Numbered from the stretch's first letter, positions 39,203 through 48,805 are shown. The stretch: DNA of 64,000 bases from Pirellulimonas nuda (GCF_007750855.1 NZ_CP036291.1:1798001-1862000), one strand, 5' to 3'. Notes: generated by a model not told the origin, from the sequence alone. A program made the numbers and translations.

Positions 39203-40081
39203 TCATTCGGCTCTGCGGTGGAACAGCCGCCAGCGGCGCGGCGCAGATTCCGATTTCCCATCCGAACCGAAGTCGACGATTTCCGATGCGCTCCACCGAA
39301 CACGCCGGCCGTCGGCGTCGCGTTCGACGGAACTGGCTGAAACTAGGCCCCCTGGCACACGGTCTCCCCGCATCTCGACGCGGTCTACCCGTCCGTTTGG
39401 CCTCTGCGAGACGGAACGGACGAAGTGCGTCTCAAGCACGCCGTCGTCCTCAAGCAGGGGCATCTGCAGTTCTGTGACGGTTTCGCTGATCTCGGTGGGC
39501 GTCGAGTCCGGGGTCTCTGCGACGCTGCGATCGCGCCGGAGCACGAATGGCGAAACGTCCGGCGAATACCATACCGTTTCGGTCCCGGTCCGCTGGCCCG
39601 CTTCGGTCGAGATGCGGAAACGTCGGCAGCGGATGGTGCGGCCTTCGATCGACAGCTCGGCTGGCTCGAGTTCGACTTGCGACGTCACCACGGTCGCGGA
39701 ATCGGTTAGCAGCCGGTAAGAGCAGGCCTCGGTTTGGCCGGGTGTCCTGGCGGCGCCCACTTGGAGCTTGACCGTGGTTTGTAGGGTGTAATTCTCCGCC
39801 GTGACCCCCACAAGTCGATCGGTTTGCTCCGTCTCCGTCCGGGCGACAAAACGCCCCGAGTCGTCAAAAGTCTCGGTCACCACGCGAAGCGTCCGATAGG
39901 CGCCGACCGGGTGACGCGCCCAGGCGTGCTGCGGGCGCGGCAGGGTGAACCACTCCGCCTCGACCGGCGGCGGGGGAAGTACGACGCCGCTAGCGGGAGC
40001 CGGTTGGGCGTGCAGCGTGGCCGCGATCAGTAGCCCCGCCATCCCTAGGGCAAAGCCAACTGGTCTGAAGTTGTTGCTCAA
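39203..40081 (-). CDS. Exported protein of unknown function
   Basis: 292 aa with TTG start at 40081; signal peptide FALGMAGLLIAATLHAQPAPA. The mature part is beta-rich, with repeated Thr/Val/Arg patterns (RVVTETFDDSGRFVARTETE, TELQMPLLEDDGVLETHFVR). Not recognised. Lies alone between the protease and SelA-like genes. A hairpin TTACA...TGTAA near 39149-39175 follows its stop on the minus strand; the rest of the 192-nt gap toward the protease gene shows nothing. Confidence 0.65.
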   Translation of the reverse strand: MSNNFRPVGFALGMAGLLIAATLHAQPAPASGVVLPPPPVEAEWFTLPRPQHAWARHPVGAYRTLRVVTETFDDSGRFVARTETEQTDRLVGVTAENYTLQTTVKLQVGAARTPGQTEACSYRLLTDSATVVTSQVELEPAELSIEGRTIRCRRFRISTEAGQRTGTETVWYSPDVSPFVLRRDRSVAETPDSTPTEISETVTELQMPLLEDDGVLETHFVRSVSQRPNGRVDRVEMRGDRVPGGLVSASSVERDADGRRVRWSASEIVDFGSDGKSESAPRRWRLFHRRAE

Positions 40082-40157
40082 GATCAGCCATCAATGAGAG
40101 CCGCGGCGGCGGAACCGCCGCCCCCGTGTTTCATTGTAGTTGCCGCAGCCTTCCCAT

Positions 40158-41546
40158 TCACCCCACCCCGCTAGCCGGGGGTTGCTCGCTCGGGCCAAGC
40201 TGCGCGGTTATCTCGAGGTCCTGGCGAGGAAAAACCGTACGCAGATCGAGCAGGGCGGCGTCTGCGGTCTGCCGGCAGCGGATCGCCGGAGAGCCCCCCG
40301 CGAGCCTTTCTGCCAGCCCGCTTACCGACATTTCGGCAGGCCGGAGCTCGACCCCCCAAGAGTCGGGGCCACCTACGGATGACCGCAGTGGGCTCCCCAC
40401 GAGCTCGATCTTGACCGCGGTGGCGGCAGAGACGAGGGGGCACTCGGCCAGTAGCAACGCCATCCGCTCGGCGCGTAGCCGCAGGTTTTCAGCCGGGGTG
40501 GTCAAGAGTGACCAAACCGGGATGCGGAGCGCCGCCTCGGCGGGGTCGGCGTACAGGTCAAGCGTAGCGCCGAGCGCGGCCTCGGCCAACGGGTTCAGCT
40601 CGTACAGCCGGCGTAGGTTGAAGTCCCGCAGCGGGGCAAGAGCCTCAGAGCTTGCAAGAACAACCCCGCACTGAGGGCCGCCGACCAGGCCCTGACCCGA
40701 GAGCACGACCATGTCGGCGCCGGCGGCCAACGCGGCCTGCGCCGACTGCCTCGCCAGCCCCTCGTACGACGGCGCGTCGAGCAGCGGGCCCATCCCGAGG
40801 TCGACAACCAGCAGACGCTGCTGTGCGCTGCACAACTCAACCATGGCGCGAAGATCGGGCCGCCGAGAGCCACTCATCGCTAGGCCGTCGATGGTGGTTT
40901 GCAGCACGATCCCTGCGGCAGCCGAGCTAAAGTCATCTGGGGTTACTTCGTCCGTCGCGCCGACTTCTATCAGTGTGGCGCCTGCTTCTTTGGCGAGGTC
41001 GGTAAGGCGGCACCCGGGCGAGACGGAACCGACCTCGCCGCGCGCCACGGCGACGCCCTTGGCCCCGTGCGTCCGAAGCAGCATCAGCAGCGCCGTTTCA
41101 CGAGACTGAAACAGCATCGCGGACTCGGCGCCGCAGAGCGTGGCGAGCCGCGACTCGACGGCGGATGGCTGGGTCCGGTCGGCTGCCGCGGGCGCCAACA
41201 AGAAGTCGACGGCGGCCAGTCGCAACGCCTCGATCGCCTCGGCCGAGAGGGGGGGCTGGCGCCAGTCGGGGCCCCACAGCGCGCCGGTAGCGTTGATCGC
41301 CGCTCTGGCTTCTGCCACGCGTTCCCGCGTGATGTAGCGGCTTAGCTTTTCGACCAGCTCCTGAAACGAAGGGGGCTGGGCGCCGTCAACACGCCGGCCG
41401 ACCTCGGCACGCACCTCGTCGAGGAAGCCGCGCACACGATCGGCGACGGTGGCGGGAGATAGCTTCTCTGCCAGCGGAGCGATCCGCGGGTGCTTGAGCA
41501 GGTCGGAAAACGACGGGAGCTGGCGCAGAAAATCCGAAGGGTTCAT
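40158..41546 (-). CDS. SelA-like protein lacking the PLP lysine
   Basis: 462 aa, the length of L-seryl-tRNA(Sec) selenium transferase. The N-terminal LRQLPSFSDLLKHPRIAPLA and the fold-type I core (AAINATGALW, ESAMLFQSRETALLML, GADMVVLSGQGLVGGPQCG) follow SelA. In active SelA the last motif reads SGDKLLGGPQ with Lys binding PLP; here it is SGQGLVGGPQ, so residue 286 is Gly. The INATG-x-HTNLGR motif is also degraded (INATGALWGPDWRQPPLS). It is probably a non-catalytic paralogue with a regulatory or RNA-binding role. No selB, selD or tRNA-Sec gene in the window. Confidence 0.8.
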   Translation of the reverse strand: MNPSDFLRQLPSFSDLLKHPRIAPLAEKLSPATVADRVRGFLDEVRAEVGRRVDGAQPPSFQELVEKLSRYITRERVAEARAAINATGALWGPDWRQPPLSAEAIEALRLAAVDFLLAPAAADRTQPSAVESRLATLCGAESAMLFQSRETALLMLLRTHGAKGVAVARGEVGSVSPGCRLTDLAKEAGATLIEVGATDEVTPDDFSSAAAGIVLQTTIDGLAMSGSRRPDLRAMVELCSAQQRLLVVDLGMGPLLDAPSYEGLARQSAQAALAAGADMVVLSGQGLVGGPQCGVVLASSEALAPLRDFNLRRLYELNPLAEAALGATLDLYADPAEAALRIPVWSLLTTPAENLRLRAERMALLLAECPLVSAATAVKIELVGSPLRSSVGGPDSWGVELRPAEMSVSGLAERLAGGSPAIRCRQTADAALLDLRTVFPRQDLEITAQLGPSEQPPASGVG

Positions 41547-41619
41547 CGGGCGTGGCCTGGGGCAGAACGGTTTCGTGGCTGCTTTTTACCACGGGCCGAG
41601 GCTGCGCCGCAAACGACCG

Positions 41620-42063
41620 CTACCGAGAAAGCTTAGGGCGTTCCTGAGCCACGAATTCCTGCATGGTTTCGGCTCCACGCGGCTCCGGCTCCGACGCAAA
41701 CATCCGTTGGAAGAACCCCGGGGACTTTGCTTGCGCCGTTGGCGACGGCTCGCCGGTAATCTTGAAGCGGTCAACCGTCCGGTTCCACGAGGATTGAACC
41801 CCGCTCATGGCGGACTGGGTGGCGGAAGAGAGTTTCCGGAACGGCGCCAACAGCACGCTCTCGCTGGGGGCTTGGCCTTCTTCGCCGGCCACTGCCGGTT
41901 GCTTCCACTTGATTTCCGGCCACTTCACGTCGGCGAATGGGGAGCGGAAGAGCCAGCGGCTTTCCTCGCTCGCTGCTTCGTCGCTCGCCTCTTGCGCCGG
42001 GCACTGGCCGGCGAGCAGCAGGATTGCGGATAACCAAAACACGCAAATGGCTTGGGAACGCAT
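41620..42063 (-). CDS. Exported small protein
   Basis: 147 aa from ATG at 42063 (MRSQAICVFWLSAILLLAGQ); upstream in-frame starts at 42078 and 42111 are less likely. Signal peptide to about residue 22, then a Trp/Pro/Lys-containing stretch (WLFRSPFADVKWPEIKWKQP) and an amphipathic helical part (LSSATQSAMSGVQSSWNRTVD). No family recognised. 73 nt upstream of the SelA-like gene in transcription order, so maybe the same transcript. Confidence 0.6.
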   Translation of the reverse strand: MRSQAICVFWLSAILLLAGQCPAQEASDEAASEESRWLFRSPFADVKWPEIKWKQPAVAGEEGQAPSESVLLAPFRKLSSATQSAMSGVQSSWNRTVDRFKITGEPSPTAQAKSPGFFQRMFASEPEPRGAETMQEFVAQERPKLSR

Positions 42064-42272
42064 GATTTCAAGCCTCATTGAGTTAAGAGTCTGCCAAAAT
42101 GCGCTCGTCAAGCGCGGCGGGATTCTGGCAGAACTCTCTGGGACGGTCTAGGCGGATGCGCCCGGCCTTGGTTGGCGGTGGAAAAACGCCGATTGAGCTG
42201 GCCGGCTCGACGACGTAGGATGTTGGTAGGAAACAACTTCGGCACTGTTCGCGACCCCCCCGGCCCGACGAT

Positions 42273-43085
42273 ATGGCATCTGGCAAACTGGCATTCATTG
42301 GCGCCGGCCAGATGGCCACGGCGCTCGCGGGAGGGATGGTCCGCTCCAAGCAGGCCGACGCTCGCCAGATCTGGGCCAGCGACCCCGACCCCAAGGCGCG
42401 GGAGCGGTTCGAAAGCGCGATCCCTGGCGCCAACGCCGTTGCAGAAACGGCTCAGGCGGTCATCGACGCCGAAACGGTCGTCCTGGCCGTGAAGCCCCAA
42501 TACGCAGGCGAAGCGCTTGCGGACGCGGCGCCCGCCATCGACGCTCTGACGCTGGTGGTGTCGATCGCTGCTGGCGTGAAGATCGGCTCGATCGCAGCAG
42601 CCCTGCCAGACGGCGCCAGGGTAGTGCGTGTCATGCCCAACACGCCGTGCCTGATCGGCCAGGGGGCGTCCGCCTACTGCCTGGGCCCCCACGCCACCTC
42701 GGAAGACGGCCGGCGTGTGGCTAAGATCCTGGGCGCGGTAGGCATGGCGATCGAGCTCCCAGAGCGGCTGCTCGATGCGGTGACCGGGCTTTCGGGATCG
42801 GGGCCGGCGTACGTGTACACCGTGATCGAGGCGCTTACCGACGGCGGAGTGCTGGTTGGGCTCCCCCGCGACGCGGCGCTCCGATTGGCCGCCCATACGG
42901 TCGCCGGCGCCGCGGCGATGGTGATCGAAACGGGGCAGCACCCCGCTCAACTGCGCGACGTGGTGACCAGCCCCGGCGGGACAACGATCGCGGGGCTCGC
43001 CGAGTTAGAACGTGGCGGGCTGCGCAGCACGCTGATCGACACCGTGGCGGCGGCTACAGATCGGTCGCAAGAACTCGGTAGATAA
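42273..43085 (+). CDS. proC: Pyrroline-5-carboxylate reductase
   Basis: Last step of proline synthesis: NADPH reduction of pyrroline-5-carboxylate. 270 aa. Rossmann motif LAFIGAGQMATALAGGM at the N-terminus, VLAVKPQ, RVMPNTPCLIGQG, and the C-terminal dimerisation motif LSGSGPAYVYTVIEALTDGGV with DVVTSPGGTTIAGL, all diagnostic for ProC. Divergent from the small exported gene. Confidence 0.96.
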   Translation: MASGKLAFIGAGQMATALAGGMVRSKQADARQIWASDPDPKARERFESAIPGANAVAETAQAVIDAETVVLAVKPQYAGEALADAAPAIDALTLVVSIAAGVKIGSIAAALPDGARVVRVMPNTPCLIGQGASAYCLGPHATSEDGRRVAKILGAVGMAIELPERLLDAVTGLSGSGPAYVYTVIEALTDGGVLVGLPRDAALRLAAHTVAGAAAMVIETGQHPAQLRDVVTSPGGTTIAGLAELERGGLRSTLIDTVAAATDRSQELGR

Positions 43086-43111
43086 CCCCAAAGTTAATCG
43101 GAAGCAGACAC

Positions 43112-43384
43112 GTGGAACCCGAACACACCCCGAATGACGACCACGGCACGTCGATTCTGTGCCGCATCGACGACAAGCAGGTCCCCCTGTACCGCGTGAT
43201 GTGGATCGGCGCGACGCCCCACTTCTGCGGCGAAGAAGACTGCATGCGGGAGGGGTACTACGAGGTAAGGCTCGAACAGGGCGAGAGCGTCTGGGCAAAC
43301 CTCGAAGAACGCGACCGAACCATTGCGAAGCTGGAAGCCTGGCAGGGGGGGATCGGGCCCTCGGAAGATGGCGAGGCCTGGTGA
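43112..43384 (+). CDS. Small conserved-looking protein downstream of proC
   Basis: 90 aa with GTG start at 43112, 26 nt after proC, likely cotranscribed. It is acidic, with Cys residues in ILCRIDDKQVPLYRVMWIG and PHFCGEEDCMREGYYEVRLE, which could bind a metal. No family name recalled. Followed directly by a GGCGAGCCGTCGG palindrome. Confidence 0.6.
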   Translation: MEPEHTPNDDHGTSILCRIDDKQVPLYRVMWIGATPHFCGEEDCMREGYYEVRLEQGESVWANLEERDRTIAKLEAWQGGIGPSEDGEAW

Positions 43385-43396
43385 CGATTGCCTCTC

Positions 43397-43506
43397 GGCG
43401 AGCCGTCGGCGTAAGCCGCCGGAGCTTTGCCCGAGCACTCCCCGCCCATCGGCTTGATTCCCAAACAGTGCTGATCGCCTCCGGCGGCCGACACCGACGG
43501 CTCGCC
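43397..43506. repeat. GGCGAGCCGTCGGCG-family palindrome, copy 2
   Basis: Arms of 27 nt at 43397-43423 and 43480-43506 are near-perfect complements (three mismatches) around a 56-nt loop. It fills most of the gap between the small gene after proC and the next gene. Best preserved copy of this family in the window. Confidence 0.8.
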
Positions 43507-43559
43507 CCAATTGACGTCTGTTGACGATTTCCCCCCGCCCTTTACCCTCTCGCCACGCG

Positions 43560-44054
43560 ATGTCTGATACGAACCCACCCGAGCTCGCTTGGAGGGAAAC
43601 CTACTTCGTGCTCTTCCGCAGCTCCGATCGCCCCACGATCATGCAGCTCGAGTCCGCCATCGCGGACGCCAGCCCGCGGCTAAAGCTGAAGAACCTGGAG
43701 GCGAACGAGGAGGGGTATTTCCAGTCGTTGCTGGTCCAGGCCCCGGAAGACAACGCCGCCATGGAGATCAGCTACGAGGCGGGTGACGTGGTGATCGAGC
43801 AGAGCACCGAACTCGCCAAATCGATGCGGAAGCGGCTCACCGACGACCAGCTCGCCCAGTTGCTGCGGGCCGACGCCCGGCTCGACGTGATGCATTTCGA
43901 GCAGGTTCAGGACGAATGGGACGACCAGCCGGCCGACGAGGAGTTCTTCGACGACACCTTTGACCCGGCCAGCCTGATCAGCGTGGTCGAGGCGTTGGCT
44001 TCCCTGACCGGGGGGGTCGCCATCGACCCCGGCGCCGGCGAGGTGCTGGAGTAG
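43560..44054 (+). CDS. Conserved-looking cytoplasmic protein
   Basis: 164 aa from ATG at 43560 (MSDTNPPELAWRETYFVLFR). An alpha/beta pattern with LESAIADASPRLKLKNLEAN and EISYEAGDVVIEQSTELAK, then an acidic C-terminal half (DDQPADEEFFDDTFDP). No signal or membrane segment. Not recognised. 109 nt upstream of the EF-P-like gene on the same strand. Confidence 0.65.
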   Translation: MSDTNPPELAWRETYFVLFRSSDRPTIMQLESAIADASPRLKLKNLEANEEGYFQSLLVQAPEDNAAMEISYEAGDVVIEQSTELAKSMRKRLTDDQLAQLLRADARLDVMHFEQVQDEWDDQPADEEFFDDTFDPASLISVVEALASLTGGVAIDPGAGEVLE

Positions 44055-44163
44055 GCGGTCCGAAAAGGCCGGGGGATCTTGCGGCCCCACGGTCCGGGAA
44101 CTACCGTCCCGGGCTCGCACGTTTGTGTCTGTCTCCCCTTCATGCGCCGCGGAAAGGCTTCCC

Positions 44164-44727
44164 ATGCTCGCCAAAGACATTAAGCCAGGTGTGATCGTCG
44201 TCAACAACGGGGCGCCCCACCTGATCGAATCGCTCAGCGTTCAGTCCCCCAGCGCGCGGGGCGGCGCCACGCTCTACAAATTCCGCGCGCGCAACCTGGT
44301 GACCAAGCAGAAGGCCGACATCACCCTCAAGGGGACAGAAGGCCTGGATGACGCGGACTTCGAGAAGCGGGCCGTCTCGCTGATGTACGCCGACACGGAG
44401 GTCGCTCACCTGCTCGACGGAGAGAACTACCAGCAGTACGAACTCGCCCTCGCCGACGCCGCGGACGACCTGCTGTACGTCACCGACGGGCTCGAGGGGA
44501 TGTTCGCTCTGATCTACAACGGCGAGTGCGTGGGCATCCAACTGCCGACCACCGTCGAGCTAACGATCACCGAGTGCGACCCCGGCGTCAAAGGCAACAG
44601 CGCCACCGGACGCACCAAGCCGGCCAAGATGGAGACGGGCCTGCAGGTGAACGTGCCCGAGTACCTGAAGCAGGGCGAGAAGATTAAGATCGACACCCGC
44701 ACGGGCGAGTTCCTGTCGCGGGCGTAG
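44164..44727 (+). CDS. yeiP: EF-P paralogue of the EfpL/YeiP type
   Basis: 187 aa from ATG at 44164 (MLAKDIKPGVIVVNNGAPHL). Three-domain elongation factor P architecture. Domain I carries the ribosome-facing loop as QSPSARGGATLYKFRARN, matching the EfpL/YeiP signature SPSARGAATLYK, with Arg at the tip in place of the modified Lys of EF-P. Domain III ends GEKIKIDTRTGEFLSRA. These factors help ribosomes pass polyproline and related stalls. That suits this genome, whose vWA protein has long Pro runs, but that link is speculation. A separate canonical EF-P would be expected elsewhere. Confidence 0.88.
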   Translation: MLAKDIKPGVIVVNNGAPHLIESLSVQSPSARGGATLYKFRARNLVTKQKADITLKGTEGLDDADFEKRAVSLMYADTEVAHLLDGENYQQYELALADAADDLLYVTDGLEGMFALIYNGECVGIQLPTTVELTITECDPGVKGNSATGRTKPAKMETGLQVNVPEYLKQGEKIKIDTRTGEFLSRA

Positions 44728-44770
44728 CGCCAGACCGTCCGTTCCAGCCGCCTTTACCGAGAAACAACGG

Positions 44771-45553
44771 ATGCCCGAGGTCACCCTTATCACCGGCGCC
44801 AGCTCGGGCATCGGCCTCGAACTAGCCAAGCTGTTCGCCGCCGACGGCGCCAATCTGGTGTTGGTGGCGCGCAGCGAGGGCAAGCTGCACGACCTCGCGG
44901 GGCAACTCCACGCAGAGCACGGCGTTGAATCGCTGGTCGTGCCGGCCGATCTTGCTGACGCCGCTGCGCCGCGGTCCATTTTCGATCGCGTCGCCGCGGC
45001 CCGCTGGCAGGTCGATGTGCTGGTGAACAACGCCGGATTCGGCGAGCACGGCTACTTCGAGCAAGTCCCCCTCGAACGCCAGATGAATATGGTGCAGGTG
45101 AACGTCGCCTCGCTCGTGCGGCTAACCCACCTGCTGCTCCCGGGCATGGTGCAACGCGGCCGGGGCGGGGTGCTGAACGTCGGCTCCACCGCCTCGTTTG
45201 TGCCGGGCCCCACGATGTCGATCTACTACGCCAGCAAGGCGTTCGTGCGGTCGTTCACCGAGGCGCTCCACGAAGAGCTGCGTGGCCAGCCGCTGAAGAT
45301 AAGCTGCCTCTGCCCCGGCCCGACCGACACGGGCTTCGTGAAAGAAGCGAGCCTGGAAGGATCGACCATCGCGGCGACCGCTGTGCCGGTAGAAGGGGTG
45401 GCGCGCGCCGGCTACCGCGGATTCCGCAACAACAAGGCGGTTGTGGTGCCGGGGCTTAGCAACAAGCTGATGGCGTTTGCGGTGCGTTTCGCGCCCCGCT
45501 GGCTGGTGCGACGGATCGTGACGGCGATCCAGCCCCTGCCGCCGAGAGGGTAA
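44771..45553 (+). CDS. Short-chain dehydrogenase/reductase
   Basis: 260 aa. Cofactor motif TLITGASSGIGLELAKLF, VDVLVNNAGFGEHG, catalytic Ser in NVGSTASF, and YYASKAF (Tyr-x3-Lys). COG0300-type classical SDR with NADP-preferring Arg in LVLVARSEGKL. C-terminal segment (KLMAFAVRFAPRWLVRRIV) may touch the membrane. 43 nt downstream of the EF-P-like gene. Substrate unknown, possibly a lipid or ketone. Confidence 0.9.
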   Translation: MPEVTLITGASSGIGLELAKLFAADGANLVLVARSEGKLHDLAGQLHAEHGVESLVVPADLADAAAPRSIFDRVAAARWQVDVLVNNAGFGEHGYFEQVPLERQMNMVQVNVASLVRLTHLLLPGMVQRGRGGVLNVGSTASFVPGPTMSIYYASKAFVRSFTEALHEELRGQPLKISCLCPGPTDTGFVKEASLEGSTIAATAVPVEGVARAGYRGFRNNKAVVVPGLSNKLMAFAVRFAPRWLVRRIVTAIQPLPPRG

Positions 45554-45572
45554 ACAAGCGACCGACCGTTGC

Positions 45573-45598
45573 GAGCCGGAGCGCCCCGCCGCCGGCTC
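45573..45598. terminator. Hairpin between convergent SDR and purB genes
   Basis: GAGCCGG (45573-45579) and CCGGCTC (45592-45598) form a 7-bp stem. Lies between two convergent stops; no long T-run in either direction, so a weak candidate. Confidence 0.35.
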
Positions 45599-45676
45599 GG
45601 TGGCGCAACTCTCGCAATCAACTCTTCTCGACCACGCTGGGGGTGGTGACGCCCCGGCTCACGCGGGTTGTTGCTG

Positions 45677-47101
45677 CTACACGGCAAGCTCTTCGGCCCC
45701 GCTGATCTCGTCCGCGTAGCGCTGGCGGATGGGCCCCGCCACATCGCGCAGGAACTCATCGACCTGCTCCGGCGCTCGGCCCACCAGCTTTGCCGGGTCG
45801 AGGGCCGCTTCCAGGTCGACGCCGGCAAAGGCCGGGTCCGCGGCTAAACGCTCCATGAGGTCGCTCACGGCGCCTTCTTGCTTCACCCGGCCCGCCGCGG
45901 CTTGGCTGTGCTGGCGGATGTGCTCGTGCAGTTCCTGGCGGTCGCCGCCGGCCTGTACGGCGACCATCAAGATGTTCTCGGTCGCCATGAACGGGAGCTC
46001 TTCTCGCAGGTGCTTGGCGATCACCTGAGGATAAACCACCAGCCCGCTCGCGACGTTGTGGTAGATCCGCAGCACCGCGTCGACCCCGAGAAACGCCTGC
46101 GGGAGCGTCAGGCGTCGGTTGGCGCTGTCGTCCAGCGTGCGCTCCATCCACTGCGTAGCGTGGGTCGCGGCGCCGTTTCCGGCGAGGCTCATCACGAAAC
46201 GGGCGACGCCGCAAATCCGCTCGCACCGCATCGGGTTGCGTTTGTAGGCCATCGCCGACGAGCCGATCTGCTCCGCCTCGAACGGTTCTTCCATCTCCTT
46301 GCGGTGGGCGAGCAGCCGGATGTCGGTGGCGGCCTTGTGGGCGCTCGCGGCGACCCCCGACAATGTGTCGAGCACCTGGGCGTCGACCTTCCGCGGGTAG
46401 GTCTGGCCGGTGACCGCGTAGGTGCGTTCGAAGCCCATTTTCTGGGCCACTAGCCGTTCCAGTTGCGCCACCTTGGCGTGGTCGCCGTCGAATAGCTCGA
46501 GGAAACTCGCTTGGGTCCCCGACGCGCCCTTGATGCTGCGTGCCGCGAGCGCTTCGATGCGGTGTTCTACTTCTTGTAGGTCGAGCGCCAGGTCGTAGGC
46601 CCACAGCGTCGCCCGTTTGCCTACCGTCGTCGGCTGTGCCGGTTGGAAGTGGGTGAAGCCTAGCGTCGCGAGCGACCGGTGCTGCTGTGCGAACTTGGCA
46701 AGCGAATCGATCACCGACACCAAGCGGCGCCGCACGATCGCCAGTGACTCCCGCAGCAAGATCAGGTCGGCGTTATCGACCACAAAGTTGCTCGTGGCGC
46801 CCAGATGGATGATGCCCCGGGCCTGAGGGCAACGGTCGCCGTAGGCGTGCACGTGGGCCATCACGTCGTGCCGCAGCCGCCGCTCGTACTGTGCGGCCGC
46901 GTCGAAGTCGATGTCGTCAACGTGCGCGCGCATCTCGTCGAGCTGCGCCGCGGAGATCGGCAGACCGAGTTCTGCTTCTGCTTCGGCCAGCGCCACCCAG
47001 AGCCGCCGCCAGGTAGAGAACTTCCGCTGCGCGCCCCACAGGGAGGCCATCTCGCGCGACGCATAGCGGGTAATGAGGGGGTTTTCGTAGAGGTCGGACA
47101 T
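45677..47101 (-). CDS. purB: Adenylosuccinate lyase
   Basis: Cleaves SAICAR and adenylosuccinate with release of fumarate in purine synthesis. 474 aa from ATG at 47101 ([18 protein letters not shown]); the frame is open upstream through a repeat but this is the normal N-terminus. Fumarase/aspartase superfamily motifs: [33 protein letters not shown], and the signature [17 protein letters not shown] with the catalytic Ser. Together with guaA it covers both branches from IMP. Confidence 0.95.
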   Translation of the reverse strand: MSDLYENPLITRYASREMASLWGAQRKFSTWRRLWVALAEAEAELGLPISAAQLDEMRAHVDDIDFDAAAQYERRLRHDVMAHVHAYGDRCPQARGIIHLGATSNFVVDNADLILLRESLAIVRRRLVSVIDSLAKFAQQHRSLATLGFTHFQPAQPTTVGKRATLWAYDLALDLQEVEHRIEALAARSIKGASGTQASFLELFDGDHAKVAQLERLVAQKMGFERTYAVTGQTYPRKVDAQVLDTLSGVAASAHKAATDIRLLAHRKEMEEPFEAEQIGSSAMAYKRNPMRCERICGVARFVMSLAGNGAATHATQWMERTLDDSANRRLTLPQAFLGVDAVLRIYHNVASGLVVYPQVIAKHLREELPFMATENILMVAVQAGGDRQELHEHIRQHSQAAAGRVKQEGAVSDLMERLAADPAFAGVDLEAALDPAKLVGRAPEQVDEFLRDVAGPIRQRYADEISGAEELAV

Positions 47102-47129
47102 TGCTTGTGGGTCAGTAGTCGAATGGGAT

Positions 47130-47156
47130 GGCGAGCCGTCGGCGTCAGCCGCCGGA
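47130..47156 (+). repeat. GGCGAGCCGTCGGCG-family repeat, solo arm
   Basis: A 27-nt single arm (begins GGCGAGCCGTCGGCG) upstream of purB, with one base different from copies 1 and 2 (TCA for TAA in the middle). No inverted partner is found; a short AAATAG-CA-CTATTT hairpin follows at 47166-47179. Confidence 0.65.
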
Positions 47157-47227
47157 GGACTCAAGAAATAGCACTATTTGCTGATGGCGCCCCGACAATA
47201 CTCCGTTGGCTTGCCCAGATCGCCCCG

Positions 47228-48637
47228 CTACATGTTTGTCAGGTCATCCTCGCCTCGCGACCCAACGATCGCGTCGAGCGCGGCCCCAACGGCCCGGGCC
47301 TCGGCCGGCGTGTGGTCTTTGTGCAGGTACACGCGGCACGCGCGGTGGGCGATCGGCAGTTGGGCGAACACTTGGTCGTCTGTCAGCGGGTAGACCCGGT
47401 TGGTGGAGGGGTTGTACAGGTAGTTCTGCCCCGCCGTGGCCGCGAGCGCATCGGGGCGGTAGATGTGCCGGGGGAGGTCGATCTGCATGTCCAGCCCGCG
47501 CATCTCGGCGGGGAGTTCTGAGCGGATCTTCTGCTCCACCATGGCCGCGTCGCTGAAGATGCTCATCCGTTCCGACTCGCCTTCGGTGATCGTTTGATTT
47601 CGGTCCTCCACCGCGATCCACTCCACCTGCCTCGCGAGCAGACGGTCCCAGCGCACGCCCAGCTCGCGCGTCCGCGGGTCGTCGCTTGCCGACCACCGCG
47701 CGACGTCCACCAGCAGCGACCACTCGGTAAAGCCGCGATAGGCGGCCAGGTGCTGCAGCGGATTGCCCGGGAAGAGCAGCTCGCGGCTGTCACGGAACAG
47801 CCCTTCGAGCGTCTTGTCGATCGCCCGCACCGTGCGGTGGAAGTAGACCGCCCGGAACAACTCGCTCTTGGTCTGCATGAACTTGACCAGCGCGTTGACC
47901 CCCTTCTTGTGGATCGTCAGCCCCTTCTCACTGAAGAAGCTGTAGCGCAGCAGGCGGTCCGCGTCGAACGACCGGACGCTGTAGCCAGACATATACGCGT
48001 CTCGCAGCACGAAGTCCATGTTGTCGACCGTGTAGAGCCCGCAGAAGAGGCTGCGCAACAGCACCAACCACCGCGGGTGTTCTCGGCCGTCGTGCTCCTT
48101 GGGTCGCATGATGAGCGTCGCGATTTGATGTGGGTCGATCGCCTCGCCGTCTGCGATCCGGCTTGTGGGGCACTCGCGGACCCCGCGGAGCAGGTCCCCC
48201 AGTTCGTGCACGATGATGTGGGCGCCCAGCGTCTCGTGGTTTAGTCCGAAGTGGGGCTTCAGGTAGTGCGCGTCGAAGAAATGTCCGAACGGCCCGTGGC
48301 CGACGTCGTGCAAAAGCGCGGCGCAACGGGCTAGGCACTCGACGTAGCCGCGGCTGGGGACATCGCCCTGGCACGCCTCGCTCAACGAGGGGTAGAGGGC
48401 CTCGACCGTACGGCTGGCCATGTGCATGGCGCCCACCACGTGCTGGAACCGCGTGTGCTCGGCCGAGGGGTACACCCACCAGGCCGTCTGCAACTGGTGG
48501 ATCTGCCGCAGGCGTTGCAGCCAGGGGTGGTCCAGCAGGTCACGCTCCGAGGTTTCCCCGGCGGGGACCACCGACACGAACGGGATGTACCCATGAACCG
48601 GGTCGTGGCACAGGCTCTCGCGGGCGAAGTCCTTCAT
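47228..48637 (-). CDS. HD-domain phosphohydrolase (COG1078 type)
   Basis: 469 aa from ATG at 48637 (MKDFARESLCHDPVHGYIPF). Metal-binding HD motifs: EHTRFQHVVGAMHMA, LLHDVGHGPFGHFFD and HETLGAHII. It resembles the dGTPase-related COG1078 enzymes, which remove triphosphate or phosphate from nucleotides. The C-terminal half is longer than the core and not recognised. A CACAAT box stands seven bases before the ATG. Monocistronic. Confidence 0.88.
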   Translation of the reverse strand: MKDFARESLCHDPVHGYIPFVSVVPAGETSERDLLDHPWLQRLRQIHQLQTAWWVYPSAEHTRFQHVVGAMHMASRTVEALYPSLSEACQGDVPSRGYVECLARCAALLHDVGHGPFGHFFDAHYLKPHFGLNHETLGAHIIVHELGDLLRGVRECPTSRIADGEAIDPHQIATLIMRPKEHDGREHPRWLVLLRSLFCGLYTVDNMDFVLRDAYMSGYSVRSFDADRLLRYSFFSEKGLTIHKKGVNALVKFMQTKSELFRAVYFHRTVRAIDKTLEGLFRDSRELLFPGNPLQHLAAYRGFTEWSLLVDVARWSASDDPRTRELGVRWDRLLARQVEWIAVEDRNQTITEGESERMSIFSDAAMVEQKIRSELPAEMRGLDMQIDLPRHIYRPDALAATAGQNYLYNPSTNRVYPLTDDQVFAQLPIAHRACRVYLHKDHTPAEARAVGAALDAIVGSRGEDDLTNM

Positions 48638-48805
48638 GCCGGGTATTGTGCAGGGTAAGGGCGGAAAGGCCAAGGACGCGATAGATGGGGCATAAAGCGT
48701 CGTTCGCCGCCGAGCTACGCCACAGCAGGCCGCTGTCCCGTCGCGACAACCCTTGCGACCCTTAGAAGCGGACTTTGGTTTGACCCGTCCGCTTCCCGGC
48801 TCACA

